From positions 60,114,266-60,178,265 of the forward strand of contig CM038222.1 of the NCBI GenBank assembly GCA_021442155.1: DNA of 64,000 nt, in the 5' to 3' direction. Both the position numbers and the translations under genes were made by a program. Under the pieces are notes generated by a model. The model was not told the origin of the DNA, did no database searches, and saw only the letters and a program-made list of their open reading frames with translations. Source of the DNA: Cymbidium sinense. Taxonomy: Eukaryota; Streptophyta; Magnoliopsida; Asparagales; Orchidaceae. Positions 23,252-34,964 of this stretch are shown in pieces. Numbering within the stretch: position 1 is the stretch's first letter; each line of letters starts with the position of its first letter.

Positions 23252-23795
23252 AAACATGTTTGGTTATTTGTATTTGGAATGAAGTGTAAAAAGAATCTGA
23301 TAAAAAAAAATTCAGTGTAAAAAAGATTACTTTTACATTGTTTGGTTGAGAACTTTTCTAAATTCATGACTTTGTATTTTTTATTTAGTTAATGACAAAT
23401 ATATCAAAACAAATTGAAGGTTTAGACGTCGGCGGTAGAGTACCGGCGATCAGCAGCCGATCTGTGGCGGAGCCAAACAGTGGCAGCAACAACGGGCAAC
23501 AGAGTGGAGGCCCGGTGTGGCCCAGCGGGGGGCGGCTGTGGCCGCGGTGGCGGTGCGGCGCGAATGTGGTGCGGCCGGTGGTGTGAAAGCTCGGGCTGGC
23601 ACCATGCGGTGGCCAATGAAACCACATCACTTATTGGCGCATGTATTTGGAATTCAGATTGGAATTCCATCACGCAACTACGGTGTATTTGAATGCACTA
23701 AAATTTTACTTTATTTGGAACCAAACGCTTAAAATGTTCAAAAGCGTGCATTTGGAATGCAGTGCATTCCAAATGCACGCTACCAAACAGCCTCA
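23252..23795. mobile_element. candidate MITE-like DNA transposon
   Basis: The left end has GTTTGGT...TATTTGGAATG; the right end read in reverse gives CTGTTTGGTAGCGTGCATTT then GGAATG. These imperfect inverted ends resemble termini of small non-autonomous plant DNA elements (Tourist-like). It falls in the stretch missing from the duplicate segment. No target duplication is clear and no transposase is present. Confidence 0.4.
23743..23781. repeat. perfect 19-bp inverted repeat with a 1-bp centre
   Basis: AGCGTGCATTTGGAATGCA (23743-23761), then G, then its exact reverse complement (23763-23781). It sits at the inner side of the candidate MITE right end and could be two element ends fused head to head. 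Confidence 0.9.
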
Positions 23796-23984
23796 AAATG
23801 GAAGTGAAATGCCAACTTTCTTCCCAATAAATAAAGTCAAAAGTGATTTGATTTCTTGCCTTTTAATATATGCTTTAACGTATATTGGGGTGAATTGTAA
23901 ATGAGATAGTTGTCTCTCAAACATCCTCAAAAACTTGATCGAGTTCAGATCTGACATCAATATCTGAATTTCACTTCAAGATCT

Positions 23985-24475
23985 GCTTGGATGGCTCTCT
24001 CTCGCTTCTTCATCGACTGTTGCATATGGAGCTAGGACAATCTACCTCAAACCATGCTCATGTACTATGCCAATTTCCTCTCATCACCCGAAGGCTACTT
24101 CCACACCGTCCTCTGCAACGCTAAAGAATTCGCCAACACTACCGTCAACCACGACCTCCATTTCATATCATGGGACAACCAAGCAGCACCGCATTACCTC
24201 AACTTGGAGGACATGGTGCTCAATGGCAATCGCCGTTCATGAGGAAGTTCTGAAGGGATCTGGTCCTCGACAAGATCGACACCTCTTGTTCCAGACCGGA
24301 GGGCTTGTTCCGGGATGGTGTGTGGGGAGAAGATGGAGTGATCTCTTGCCGTCGGAGACGGCTCAGTTCTTCGTCCCGGCCCCGGCGCGTTCAGGTTGCA
24401 GAAGCTTATGGAGAAGCTTTTATCGAAAGAGAACTTCAGGCTACGACAGTGCAAGTGATTATTATAACGTGAATT
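23985..24475 (+). pseudogene. GT14 glycosyltransferase (core-2/I-branching family), 3' fragment 1
   Basis: In broken frames it encodes the C-terminal half of a plant GT14 enzyme. Visible blocks are the start of the conserved region (SRFFIDCCIW), YYANFLSSPEGYFHTVLCNA, TTVNHDLHFISWDN, a PGWCVG remnant, and a C-terminus LMEKLLSKENF followed by CK and stop. Members are Golgi type II membrane enzymes that add sugars to cell-wall glycans; the C-terminal wording is closest to the GlcAT14 glucuronosyltransferases as I recall them. There is no N-terminal membrane segment or donor-binding region upstream. An in-frame TAG follows the CIWS block, and a deletion near 24170 and others after 24230 shift the frame. 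It is a dead fragment, paralogous to 55655-56160. Confidence 0.82.
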
Positions 24476-25310
24476 ATGTAATAACAGTTGTTTAGTGTTG
24501 TGCATTAGTTTTTTTTTTAAATTTTAAATTTAGATTAATGAAAGAATGAAAGAATGCTTGTTATATCATTCCTTTGTGGAGACACTTTTTTGGATTAATG
24601 CATAGAGTTGAAGTGCTTACGGCATTTATTTGATCTTGGTATCCAGTTATTTATATTAAATTAAATAATTTTTTATTATTTTTCATCTAATTTTTATAAA
24701 TACTAAAAATAAAATTATTTTCTAAATTTAATAATTAGGTAGAGGTGTAAGCTCAAATTCAATTAATAAATTAAGTACAAACTTTCAACAAATGTACACT
24801 ATATTTGACTTTTAGTGATACTGTAGGTGCTATCTAATACACGTAATAATATATATACGTATCTTATATTCTTAAAATAATATGTAATAATTATATAAAT
24901 TAAACAGGCATAAAATAGATAAAAAATTCTAAAATTATAAAGATGCAAAAGATAAAGAAAAAAAATTATCATAAAATTCATAAATCATGATAGTAAGAAA
25001 ATATTTTAAAAAATCAATATAGTAAGACAATAATAAGTAACAAAATTTCAATAATAACTTGAAAAAAATATAATCATAAAAAATCTCTAGAATATAGCAT
25101 ATGAAAAATAAAAACAATATTAAATATAATATAAATAAATAAAAATTTTATATTTAATTATATAATTAATTAATATTTATTAAATTTTAAATAGTTATTC
25201 AAGACATGTCAAAATATGGATACATCATTGCCTTAAATTATCTAATGTGACAGGAAATAGTATTATTTATTTTTAAAATATTAACAAGTTCACATAAATA
25301 GTTATTCAAG
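24476..25310. other. AT-rich 3' flank of GT14 fragment 1
   Basis: Matches 56160-56770 (shared: GGATTAATGCATAGAGTTGA, then AT-rich sequence). 25100-25310 also matches 110-350. Spurious AT-rich frames only. Confidence 0.65.
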
Positions 25311-25718
25311 ATATTTTGGAAGGGATGAAGACATAGATTTTCAGGAATTACTCAACGAGTATGAGGAGTTGTGTAGGGAGTTGTAATGTAACATGCATAT
25401 TTCGATGACGGTATGCAGGGATTCCGCATTCGTGATCATCGTCATCGGCCGGATGGGTCGGCGATGGATATTGGTTCATCATCTCCACCAGTGGTTGGAC
25501 CATCTGCATATACATTCACACAGCAGCCATAGTATTCATACTAGGAAGCTATGTGATCACAAATGCACCCGTGATAGCCACTAGTCCCTCCTAGACATCA
25601 TGATATTTTTACATTGATACTTTTGGCAGTATTTAGTCTGTGATGACTCCATTGATGCATTGCTTCAGTGAGGTGATTTTTGGTGTGTAGATGAAATCAG
25701 GTTCTTGTTATAGATTGT
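25311..25718 (+). other. possible coding fragment, unrecognised
   Basis: From about 25322 a short frame reads GRDEDIDFQELLNEYEELC and then stops at 25384. A second frame from about 25404 encodes DDGMQGFRIRDHRHRPDGS and a Ser/Pro-rich run ending near 25528. Both look protein-like in composition and could be the 3' end of a transposon or host gene. I do not recognise the family. Confidence 0.3.
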
Positions 25719-25739
25719 TAGGGGTGTAATCCGGCGTTA

Positions 25740-26030
25740 CAAGCTACCGGCTTCGGCTCGATAAGAGATCGTTCATGATCGTTTGATTAATTAATCAAAC
25801 AAGCTTGAACACTTTTGTGAATACTGATTAGTAAATGAACAAGCTCGAACAACTCATAGCTTCGATTTGATTATGTTAGTGAGCGGTATCATTTAATGTT
25901 CATGAACAAGCTCGTTAAGAAGCTCGATAAGGCTCGATGAACATACTCGTGAACAATATATCGTTTAATGTTCACGAACATACTCGCGAACAATCTCGTT
26001 TAATGTTCATGAACATACTTGCGACATTTA
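25740..26030. repeat. left subterminal repeats of the hAT element
   Basis: Repeated CATGAACAAGCTCG, CGAACATACTCGCGAACAA and TCGTTTAATGTTCATGAACA. They are partly palindromic and mirror the GCTCG words at the right end. Confidence 0.7.
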
Positions 26031-26219
26031 TAAAAAAAATGTAAATATTAATTAAATAAAAATATATGTATATTTATATGAATTTAATTTTAATATTATA
26101 TAATAAAATCATAATATTTCTTAATTTTAATTTTAATATCGAGATAATATATTAATCAAGATTTAAGTATTTTAAGCTGATTGATCCAATCACCCTAATT
26201 CAGTAATTCCTTAATAGTT

Positions 26220-26535
26220 AAACCGGTCGTCCGTCGTCCGTTCCACTCGGCGGCCGAGTGCTCGGCCTTCGTCCGTCGTCGTTTAATAATGATGGGTCCC
26301 GATCCGATATCCCGATAAAGGCGATAACCTTAAGTAAGCGGCTTACGGGCTTAGGCTATTTCTCCCTTTCACTCGCCTCAATCCTCATTTCTCTTCCTTT
26401 CGGTTCTTCCCCCAACTCCACAAAGCCGAAAAGAAAACCCTAGAGGGCCAGAGGCTGAAATAGCATGAGCGGAAGAAAGATTTTGGTTTCTTGATAGAGT
26501 TTCACTGTGGTATATTTTGTGGCCAAGGTAAGTGA
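26220..26535 (+). promoter_or_regulatory. leader-like region of the hAT transposase gene
   Basis: A GC-rich block (CGGCGGCCGAGTGCTCGG) is followed by a typical plant 5' leader with AAAACCCTAG (about 26435) and a splice-donor-like CCAAG/GTAAGTG at about 26525-26533. The next recognisable coding is at about 27480. I infer a non-coding first exon and a long first intron. It could instead be a captured host-gene 5' end. Confidence 0.45.
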
Positions 26536-27477
26536 TTTATTAATTTCGGTTTAGGTTTATATCGGAGTTCGACGAATGAGAGGAATCATATTTGTGTCAT
26601 TTACTATCGTGAACTCTAAGTAATGAGAGGAAAATCTTTGTGGAGAAGTTTGATTGGTATATTTCCATTATGTCATTGTTTACGGTTATCCGGTTATAAA
26701 TAATTTCGATTGTTTTGACAAATCATGGAGGCTGGGAATTTTTGTTCGGCAATGTTAAGTTTATGTTTGGAGTTTGAGATTTTTTTGGTTTATCTTTCGA
26801 TCTTTTGTTTTGTTACATTGTACTGGCGGCGCTTTGTTTATGTTGTTCATCATTTGTAACTGTTGCGGTGTGTTGGTGGTTATTTCATATTTGGTTATTT
26901 GGCTGAGGTGGTTGTTTCTATGACCAATTCTAATGACATGGGTAATACTGAGCTTCTTTTGCTATATTATTTCATATTTTCGGCAAATCCCTCTTGCAAT
27001 TTGTCTTCTGGGTGGCTGTTTTATGTTATGCTGATTTCTGATCAGGGTAGTGGTGTTTTCGGCTCTTAATTGGTTATGGGCCTGCTTTCTGATCAGGGTA
27101 GTGGTTCGGTTTCGTTCGATTTTTTTTGACTTGGTGTCTTCTAGCTCAAACTGACAGTCTTGGCTCGGTTTGGTTCGTTTTACCTCATCAAGATAGGCCT
27201 TTATTACAATGGGTGTGATGGGGGAAGAATTATATGACCTTTTTTACTTTTTATATACTAATTATTGCTCATACATTATCTACTTTTCATTGCTCATCTT
27301 TGTTTACTGTTTATATTGATTCATTGAAGGTATTTCTTCTAGTCATTCAAAGGAAGATGTGAGTCCTATAGGACCTCTTGTCTATCTGAGGTGCCTATGA
27401 GAGAGTTTAGTGTAGGGTCCTCCCGAGCCCAGTAGTAGATGCATATGAGAAACATAATTGTACCAATTGATGACAAT

Positions 27478-29990
27478 CAGATAGAGAGAAAGTTGATCCT
27501 TTTGCTAAAAAAGTAAGAAGAAAAACATCATCAGTATGGAATGATTTTACTTTGATCAAACTCAATGATGGTACTGAGAGGGTACAATGTAATCATTGTA
27601 AGCATAAGCTTACAAAGAGCAAAGGTGGTCTACACAATACAAGCGACATTTGCTTCATTGTGGTAGGAGGAGGATGTGACTGAAGGGCAACTTAATCTTT
27701 CAATTCAACCATCTATGATTGGTATCATTGACTCTGAGTGCTTGTAGTGTTGCTAATTGAAGATATGATCATGCTAGGATTTTTTTTTAAGTGGCATGAA
27801 TGAAAAATTTGTTAAAATGTGTATTTTGTAACAATAATTTGTTGAGCAGGTTTGCCATATGGTTTGTGGCTTCCCCTTATTTTATTTCTTTTTTTGCATT
27901 GTGCTTGCAATATTGTTGAGCTTATATGATTCTCTTCAATACTAGGTGAAAGTGTACGTAGGAATATTTGGCATAGTTTATGTTTTAAAAAACCGGTTTG
28001 CACTTACACTTTTCCTTGTATGTGTACATTTGTGGCAAATATGTGCATCCAAATGTTTTACAGAATTGTTTTCATTGACCTTTGTGTAGACTGGAAGTTG
28101 TTTTCTATAAGCACAATTCATGCCTCATTAGGATTAGTGCATGATAATTATTTCTGATTTTGCTTTTCTGTTTAGCATACTAATGTCCTTATTTCAGTGA
28201 AAATCTGAAATGAAAGGTTTCATTTCCATGCATATAATATATGTCATGTCCTTATTCAGAGTTATAACATCTATGATTGCAGGTACCATTGACTATGTGA
28301 GTGCTTGTAGTGTTGCTAATTGGAGATATGATCATCTTGGGATAAGGGAATTAATTTCTCATATGATAATGGTACATGAGTTGCCATTTAAATTTAGAAT
28401 ATGAGATGTTCAACATTGTCATGAAAGCTGCTAGTCCACATTATGAAAGGATTTCACGGAATGTTGTGAGAAATGATTGTGTAACAAGTTATGAAATTGG
28501 AAAAAAAAGATTGAAACACTTATTAGATAGCCAATAGAGTTAGTGTCACAACCGATTTATGGAAATCGTCAAGATATACATTATATGGTCTGACGTGTCA
28601 TTTTGTAGATCCGATTGGAATCGCAAAAAAGAGTGCTTAATTTTGTTGATGCCCCTACCATAGCACAAACATACATGACATATTGTATAAGTGCTTAAAG
28701 GATTGGAGCATTGAAAATAAAGTTGCAACAATAACAGAATGCAAAGATACAATACATTGGCGTTAATATGTTGAAAGCTAGAGTTCCACAAGAAACTTCC
28801 TCTTGGTGGAAGAATTTTTCATGGCCACAGTACATATCTTGAATTTGTTAGTTCAAGATGGGATTTAAATTAAAAGTACAATTGATTTGGTTAGAGACAA
28901 GATCAATATGTGACCGCTTCAGATCGATTAGTGATGTTCAAATGAGATAGCAACAAATTGCATTTACCTAAAAGAAATTGATTTTAGTCACTAGATGGAA
29001 TGCTACTTATGCAATGTTATCTTCTGCACTAGAGTTCAAGGAAGTTTTCCCAAGGTTTCAAGATAGAGATCCACACTTTATGTCCAAGTCAAGAAGATTG
29101 AGCAAAATTAGAGGATGTGTGTTCTTCTTGAGCTTTTAGCCACAGAATTAATATCAGGTTTACTTCTAAGCTTTGCATATTTTCTAATTATTACTGCAAC
29201 TCATTTACATTATAGTCACTTAATTTAATTTAATTTTTTAATTATCATAGGTTCCGAATATCCTACCTCTAACTTATTTTTGTCAGAATTGTGGGGGATC
29301 AAAGAGATGTTGGATGACAATTCTCTTAGTGGGAACCCACATGTTAAAGAAATGGCAATCTGAATGAAAGGGAAATTTGACAAATATTGGGGAAGTTGCA
29401 ATCTTTTAATTTAGATGCTTAGACTAAAATAAAATGAAGATGATAAATTTTGCATTCAACTCTATGTATTCTGAAGAAATTGCACAGATGCACATTGGTG
29501 AGGTACGTAAAAATTTATATGAACTTTATAATGAGTATGTTGAGGATTATAGAGCTAATAATCCAGACAAGATTGTTCTAGAAGGTGATTCAAGTTGTGT
29601 TTCGGGAAGTGTTTGTAATTTTAAGGGGAGACCAGTATATGGAAAGAGGAAGTATGAGACTTACATCAGAACAGATTACACTAATCAAACAGTTAAATCT
29701 GAGCTTGATGTTTATTCAGAGTGAGAACTCAAACAACTTTGATTGCTTAGGTTGGTGGAAGGCAAACAGTGTTAAATACCGTATTTTATCAAGGATGGCC
29801 TCTGATATACTTTCTATTCCAATAACTTTTGCCGTAATCAACTTTAGTGCGTGGTAAAGTCATTGATCAATATCGCGTTTCTTTAGTAAAGCTTTAATAT
29901 TTATTATGTGGAGTGACGGTATCGTAGTTTCTACGGAATAAAAAGAAAGACAAAGGTTAGTGGCTAAATTTAATTTACTATGCATTATAA
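27478..29990 (+). pseudogene. hAT transposase (BED finger and dimerisation domain), broken
   Basis: Pieces in order: a BED zinc finger at about 27508-27640 (SSVWNDFTLI, then CNHC); HELPFKF at about 28370; the catalytic-region block TTDLWKSSRYTLYGLTCHFV at about 28540-28610; TRWNATYAMLSSALEF at about 28990; SGSEYPTSNLF-type sequence split across 29155 and 29250; FDKYW at about 29380; NFAFNSMYSEE from 29435; and the C-terminal dimerisation region (SELDVYSE, LGWWKANSVKYRILSRMASD, VIDQYRVSL) at 29700-29900. Frameshifts, stops and an intron-like interruption around 29160-29250 break it. The protein would cut and paste hAT DNA; this copy cannot be made intact. Confidence 0.85.
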
Positions 29991-32280
29991 ATTTAGCTAT
30001 TTTGACATTAATATCTATGTAAATTATGTGCAGGGCAAAGGAGTTGAAAGAAGTTCTTTTACCTTGAGATGTCATGGAGTCAATATTTGGAACTTTGAAA
30101 TGAAACTCACCGAATTTGAACTAATTTGATTATTATTTTTTTTCTTGAACTCTTTATGAAGTAATCGAATGTCATAAGATTAGTACTTATTTTTCATATC
30201 AAGACAAGCACTAAGCATTTAGCTTAAACTTTCAAATTCTTCAGCCTTTATGCACATTAATTTTGTCAATTTTTGTTATTCATGAATGCTAGATGCTTAG
30301 TTATGCACATTTACATAATGACATTATTCTTTTATGGTTGAAATAGTTTTGATCCGATTGGCAATGAAAGCAATGATGATATTATTATTCTGTTCTATTT
30401 GGTAGTGATTGTTGTAATGAATGATATGTACTATAGTAGTAGTTGCCCTTCTCTTTAAGTATTGCTGGTAGCCATTATGTTGAGGTCCTATTAAAATATA
30501 TTTGTGAATCTGTGAGGGTACTTACTCTATAGAATTTGGATCTTCAATGTAATGTTTGTTGCCCTTTCTTTTAGAGTTGATGGTAGCTACTAGATACTAT
30601 GTGATGCATAATTTTTTATCTGAGCTCGAGCCAATATTGGTTGATAACTTGATTGTACTGCCATATTGAATATTGGTCATGTTGTGGTTGATAGGCTTGC
30701 AATGATTGGTAAGCCCATTTTCAGACAATTGGTTGCTGTTCATTATTTGTGATATCTTTTGGTTATTGAAAAGGCAATAATATCACAGCATTTTTATATG
30801 GTTTGGCACAACCGATTACGATTCAAGGTTATTTAAGGTTTTGTTCTTGTGATTTTAGAGTTGATGGACTAAAACATGATGAGTGATTTCACATTTATGC
30901 TGTAGCTTCTTATGCATTTGGTTAAGATGCAAATAGAAAACTGGTTTGAAAAATATATGTGTGAACTAGTAGAAGCTTGACGTCATTGTTATTCTGAATT
31001 TCTGAAAGAACAGGAAATTTTGTTCAGGATGTCGGATGTATTAATTTTGTTACAGGAAATATACTTATATGTGTGAATTTTACGTTACGTTGAAAGTTGG
31101 AATGTTAATGATGTCATTTGGGGTATTCCCCCTACATTTCATCGAACTGCTTTTTTGATAACCGGTGCATTGAAGCTTGAACTTTGCATAATTCCTCAAT
31201 TTAAGTCTTTAGTGGATTCAAACATGATAGGAGCATGAAGAAAGTCTTTTGAGATTTAAAAGAATGAATCAATTGGTCCCTAGGGCTGTGCTTGTATTGC
31301 TCATGATAGAGTTTCCTTATCTCTTGATGTCCAATTCAAAGGTTTTGTTGTTGTTCGGTTGTTCCCACTTGTCTCTTAAACCGAGACTTGCATCTTGAAC
31401 TTATTCTTGTTTTCTTTATTTCAAATTTTATTATGCGTGCACTGTACAACAAGAATTATTTCAAATTTCTGTGTTGGAACTTGGATAGACTCATTCAATC
31501 ATTCTTGTTCTTTTCCATAGATATTTCTGATTGCTATAATTCTGTGTTGTCACGGTTCAGATCTGGAGAAGGTTAAATTTTCTATTTTTCTCAGCTCGTG
31601 ATGGAGAATTGAACTTGCAACCGGTTTAATTTTCTGTTTTTTCACGATTCAGATTTGGAGAAAATAACTTTGCAACTGCTTAAATTTTCTGTATTAATGC
31701 AGTATTTTAATACTCTTTATTGACATCTTTGAGTTGGAGAGCAGACCGATTGAAGTGTATTCTTCCAAATTCCAAAATTTAATTTGAGTTCGTGAGCTCT
31801 AAAATGGGAAACAAAAAAAAGGTGGTAATCTAAAACCGCTTGTTATACTACTGCATAAGGTGGTAATCTTCTTCATATTTCTTATATAATTCTCCATAAT
31901 TCTTTTGTGTATAATTCTAGGAATCAAGTTAAGGATGGAACTTACAAAGAACTCGCAACCGCATGAGTATTGTTGGGATATGATATATGTCTACCTCCGG
32001 TCCTACTCCTCCATTAAGCTGGTTGGCTTTGCCGCCTTGCTACATTTTATGATGTTTATCTCCTTCATTTTTTTTTTGTTGGTGGACTGTTAATGTAATT
32101 TTATTTTATTGTACTTAGTTTTAGTCTATTATCTATTTTTTTTGCTGTCTAAATTTTGTATTTTTTTTCTTAAATATAAAAAATTTCTTCTTACCTAAAT
32201 AAAGTAAAAATTTTTTCTTTTACAAATTTATATTGTTTGTTTATTCAATTATTCATGATTGTTAAATGCTTATTTTAAAT
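29991..32280. other. 3' non-coding part of the hAT element
   Basis: AT-rich sequence with no domain recognised; short frames only (for example 31388-31576 and 31905-32093). It lies between the transposase remnant and the right subterminal repeats. Confidence 0.5.
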
Positions 32281-32289
32281 ACATTTATT

Positions 32290-32760
32290 AGTTCATTTAG
32301 GCTCGTTAAGGCTCGTTAAAGCTCGTTAAGGCTTGTAGGCTTTATTGCTGCTCATTAAGGCTCGTTCAAGCTCGTTAAGGCTTGTTTAGGCTCATTTATT
32401 TGCTGCTTATTAAGGCTCGTTCAAGCTCGTTAAGGCTTGTTTAGGATCGTTTATTTGTTGCTCGTTAAGGCTCGTTAAGGTTCGTTAAGGCTTGTTTAAT
32501 TATTGCTCGTTAAAGCTCCTTAAGGCTTGATAATAGTGCTCGTTAAGATACTCGATTAAGCTCGTTTATAATTCCAATCAAGCTACTCGATAAGAGCTCG
32601 ATTAACTGTAAATGAACCAAACACAAACCACTTGAACATCTCGGTGCTAAACGAACCGAAGCTCGAACACGACTACCAAGCTCAAACGAAGCTCGAACCA
32701 GCTCAACGAGCTCAACCGAATCGAGCGCAGCGCTACCGAGCTCAAGCCTGAACAGGTCTT
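32290..32760. repeat. right subterminal repeats of the hAT element
   Basis: At least fifteen copies or variants of GGCTCGTTAAGG between 32295 and 32560, followed by CGAAGCTCGAAC and CAACGAGCTC words. Clustered short repeats near a hAT end are typical transposase-binding sites. Confidence 0.75.
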
Positions 32761-32793
32761 GGCTCGGTTTGGTTCGGTTCGTTTGCAGCCCTA

Positions 32794-34335
32794 TCTAAAA
32801 GGATAGAGTGGTTAAGAGTTTTCTGTCAATCAGATTTTTCTGTAACCTTTTTGGACCATCTATATCTCATTGTATTTCTGGATTCAAGTCAATTATACAA
32901 TGAATTCAAATTTTGAATCTAAAATATGATAGAAAATCTGTTTGCCAAATAAGCAACATGTTATTATTGCATATTATATTTCTAGCGGCCTTTATCTTGT
33001 AGACTGTATTGATGCATTTATTTTGTGAGATGTGCTGCTTTGGTTAAGATTAGTTGTGATTAGGGTTAGATCATAGAAGGTAAAGTGGATATGGTTTAGG
33101 ATTAGTTTATCTTTTAGACAGTTTTTTTTCTGAAACTAGTTTGGGTTAACTAGACTCAAATCAGTTAATCGAGAGCTTTTTAAATTTTGAATCTAAAGTA
33201 TAATATAAATTTGTAAATAGGTCAAAAAACTAAAAACTTATTAACATTAAATTTTTTTGTTTTTTTAAAGCTTTGTAGTGCTTTGAAGTAATTGAGATGC
33301 CAAGTTTTCTCCCATTATAGGCATTTAAACAATGAATTAATCATATTGACAATTATTTCAATTGATCTGAGATTGATACATGTGAGAACGGTTAAATTCA
33401 ATATGTTAATAGTTTGTTAGGTCATTTCTGGCTGAGTTTATCCTGCAACTTGCTATGAAATGTCTTTGTGATAAATTGGCATTCAAAATTAAGATAATTT
33501 GTTGTCTACCACTACCTTCTGCAATATTATCTCCACCGTTGCTTGATAACAGAAAAATAAAATCAAGCCATTGGTGTACTCTTTTGTACTGTTTCTGCTA
33601 TCACCTATTTGTACCAATATGGCAATATGGGATCAATACTCATCTGTACTGTTTCCTGGAATTATTATATCTGAGATGGCTGCTTAGTTTGATGTATGGT
33701 CGTATGGTTAGCTTTGGCTTTGTGGTGTTCGAACTGCCTTAGTTCGGGAATATCTTATGTATAAGTCCTCCGTTGCTGTTTATAAATATCTTTTGTATAA
33801 ATACTCTCTTGCTATTTTTCTTGTGGGTCGTGGCTGGCTGCTGGGCTATTTTCCTAGCATTATCGGATTCAGATCCGATTGATTGGATTGGATGTTTGGT
33901 GTTGCCCTGGTGGGTTCTTTTCCCTTTCTAGGTGGTGCTCATGCTATTTTTGTGACCTTCCTGCTATGCCCTGGTGTCTTCTTTCTATTGTGAGGTATTA
34001 AAGACCATATCAACTCCTCCAAATGAAAGCTGTTCCACCTCAGGTATGTAGGCTATGAAGGCTAGGATGATTTCACTCATCTTTTGGTTGGTAGTAGCAC
34101 TCGTGATGTAACCCTTCATTGGAAGTTTGGATGCTTATGTTTGTGGCTGCCCCAAATTTGTGTGACTGAGCCTGAGCCTGCTCTCATTAGATCTTCTATA
34201 ATTCACTCACTTTATTCTATTTTCACCTTTAATTTGATCAGTAAATGTTCTCAATAAACCCCGAAACCTATCTTGAATGAAATTGAAAGCACAAACATTC
34301 TCATATTGTTTATGTTTTATAGCAAAGTTGTGGAA
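32794..34335. other. region between hAT element and mTERF fragment
   Basis: No domain recognised. A 95-codon frame at 33455-33742 lacks any familiar motif. If the mTERF fragment kept its gene context, this would be intron. The acceptor-like TTTTATAG at about 34315-34322 fits that view. Confidence 0.35.
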
Positions 34336-34800
34336 GGTTCACCAAGAGCAGGTTTCAGAAACTAATAGAAGAACTGGACTTTGATGAGAGATGGTTTTCT
34401 TTGATTGATTACTTGAGCACATTTGGGATGAAAGAATCTTACTTCATCTCCATTTATGAGAGGCATATGGCATCTCTTCAGATAAACCTCACTTCAGCAA
34501 AGGAAAGATTAATATTTCTACTAGGGATCGACGTCAAACTTAGAGATATTAAAAGGATACTTATAAGGCAGCCCCAAATCTTGGAATACACAGTTGAAAA
34601 CAACATGATGTCCCATGTCCGTTTCCTACTAAGTATAGGACTTCCAACTTCCAAGTTCACGAATCGGACAGATTATTAGCTTTATTACAGCCGCTCCATC
34701 TCTTTTTTCTTAGAGCATCGAACATTCTCTCAAACCAAAAATCAGAAATTTGATCGAAGAAGTAGGAATTAAGGAAACTGAGAGTCTGAGATTAGTTATA
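34336..34800 (+). pseudogene. plant mTERF protein, single-exon fragment
   Basis: The frame RFTKSRFQKLIEEL (about 34337) runs into FSLIDYLSTFGMKESYFISI, then LQINLTSAKERL, LRDIKRILIRQPQILEYTVE and VRFLLSIGLPTSK. These are successive mTERF helix repeats. Wording and order fit the plant organellar mTERF9-like clade as I recall it. After SIGLPTSK the frame shifts (stop at 34677-34679). The next repeat continues in another frame to about 34800 (IRNLIEEVGIKETES) with an in-frame TAG near 34712. Such proteins bind nucleic acid in chloroplasts or mitochondria. No upstream exon or transit peptide is visible; it is a gene fragment. Confidence 0.8.
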
Positions 34801-34964
34801 TTTTTGTAAACTTAATTTTTTTTGTAGTGACTAAACCCAATTAAATATGTATAATGTAATTATTATATTGATAGAAATTTTAATTTTATACAGTAAATTC
34901 AATCAAATTTCAATTTATGTGATTTTTTTCTTTGTGCTGCTATGTATTAAGTTTTAGTTACTTA
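34801..34964. other. AT-rich spacer
   Basis: Nothing recognised. Confidence 0.4.

Larger units (their letters stand above)
22934..23984. other. host segment with an extra ~730 bp absent from the duplicate copy
   Basis: 22940-23175 matches 55335-55572 (shared: CTACATCTACACATGA, AATGAATGACTCTACTG). Homology resumes at about 23900 (TAAATGAGATAGTTGTCTCTCAAAC) against 55565. The intervening 23175-23895 is an insertion here or a deletion there. It has a GC-rich core (23430-23600) whose six-frame overlaps are compositional. Confidence 0.65.
25719..32793 (+). mobile_element. hAT transposon, full-length but inactive
   Basis: The left end TAGGGGTGTAATCC (25719) and the right end, TAGGGCTGCAAACGA in reverse complement (32793), are hAT-type inverted ends. 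Both subterminal regions are packed with short repeats, GTTCATGAACA and GCTCGATAAGG on the left and GGCTCGTTAAGG on the right, typical of hAT transposase-binding regions. Transposase remnants lie between, in the plus sense. No clear 8-bp target duplication is seen (TAGATTGT against TCTAAAAG), so either an end is misplaced or the flanks have changed. Length 7.1 kb, long for the superfamily, with AT-rich spacers. Confidence 0.75.

Noticed and set aside
23392..23732. Five overlapping frames of 64-83 codons
   Set aside because: GC-rich core of the inserted stretch; no domain and no conservation in the duplicate segment.
24799..25117. Phe/Tyr/Ile-rich 60-codon frames on the minus strand
   Set aside because: AT-rich composition only; membrane-like appearance is a by-product.
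33455..33742. 95-codon frame with hydrophobic stretches
   Set aside because: No family recognised and no homologous copy in the window; kept only as a remark.
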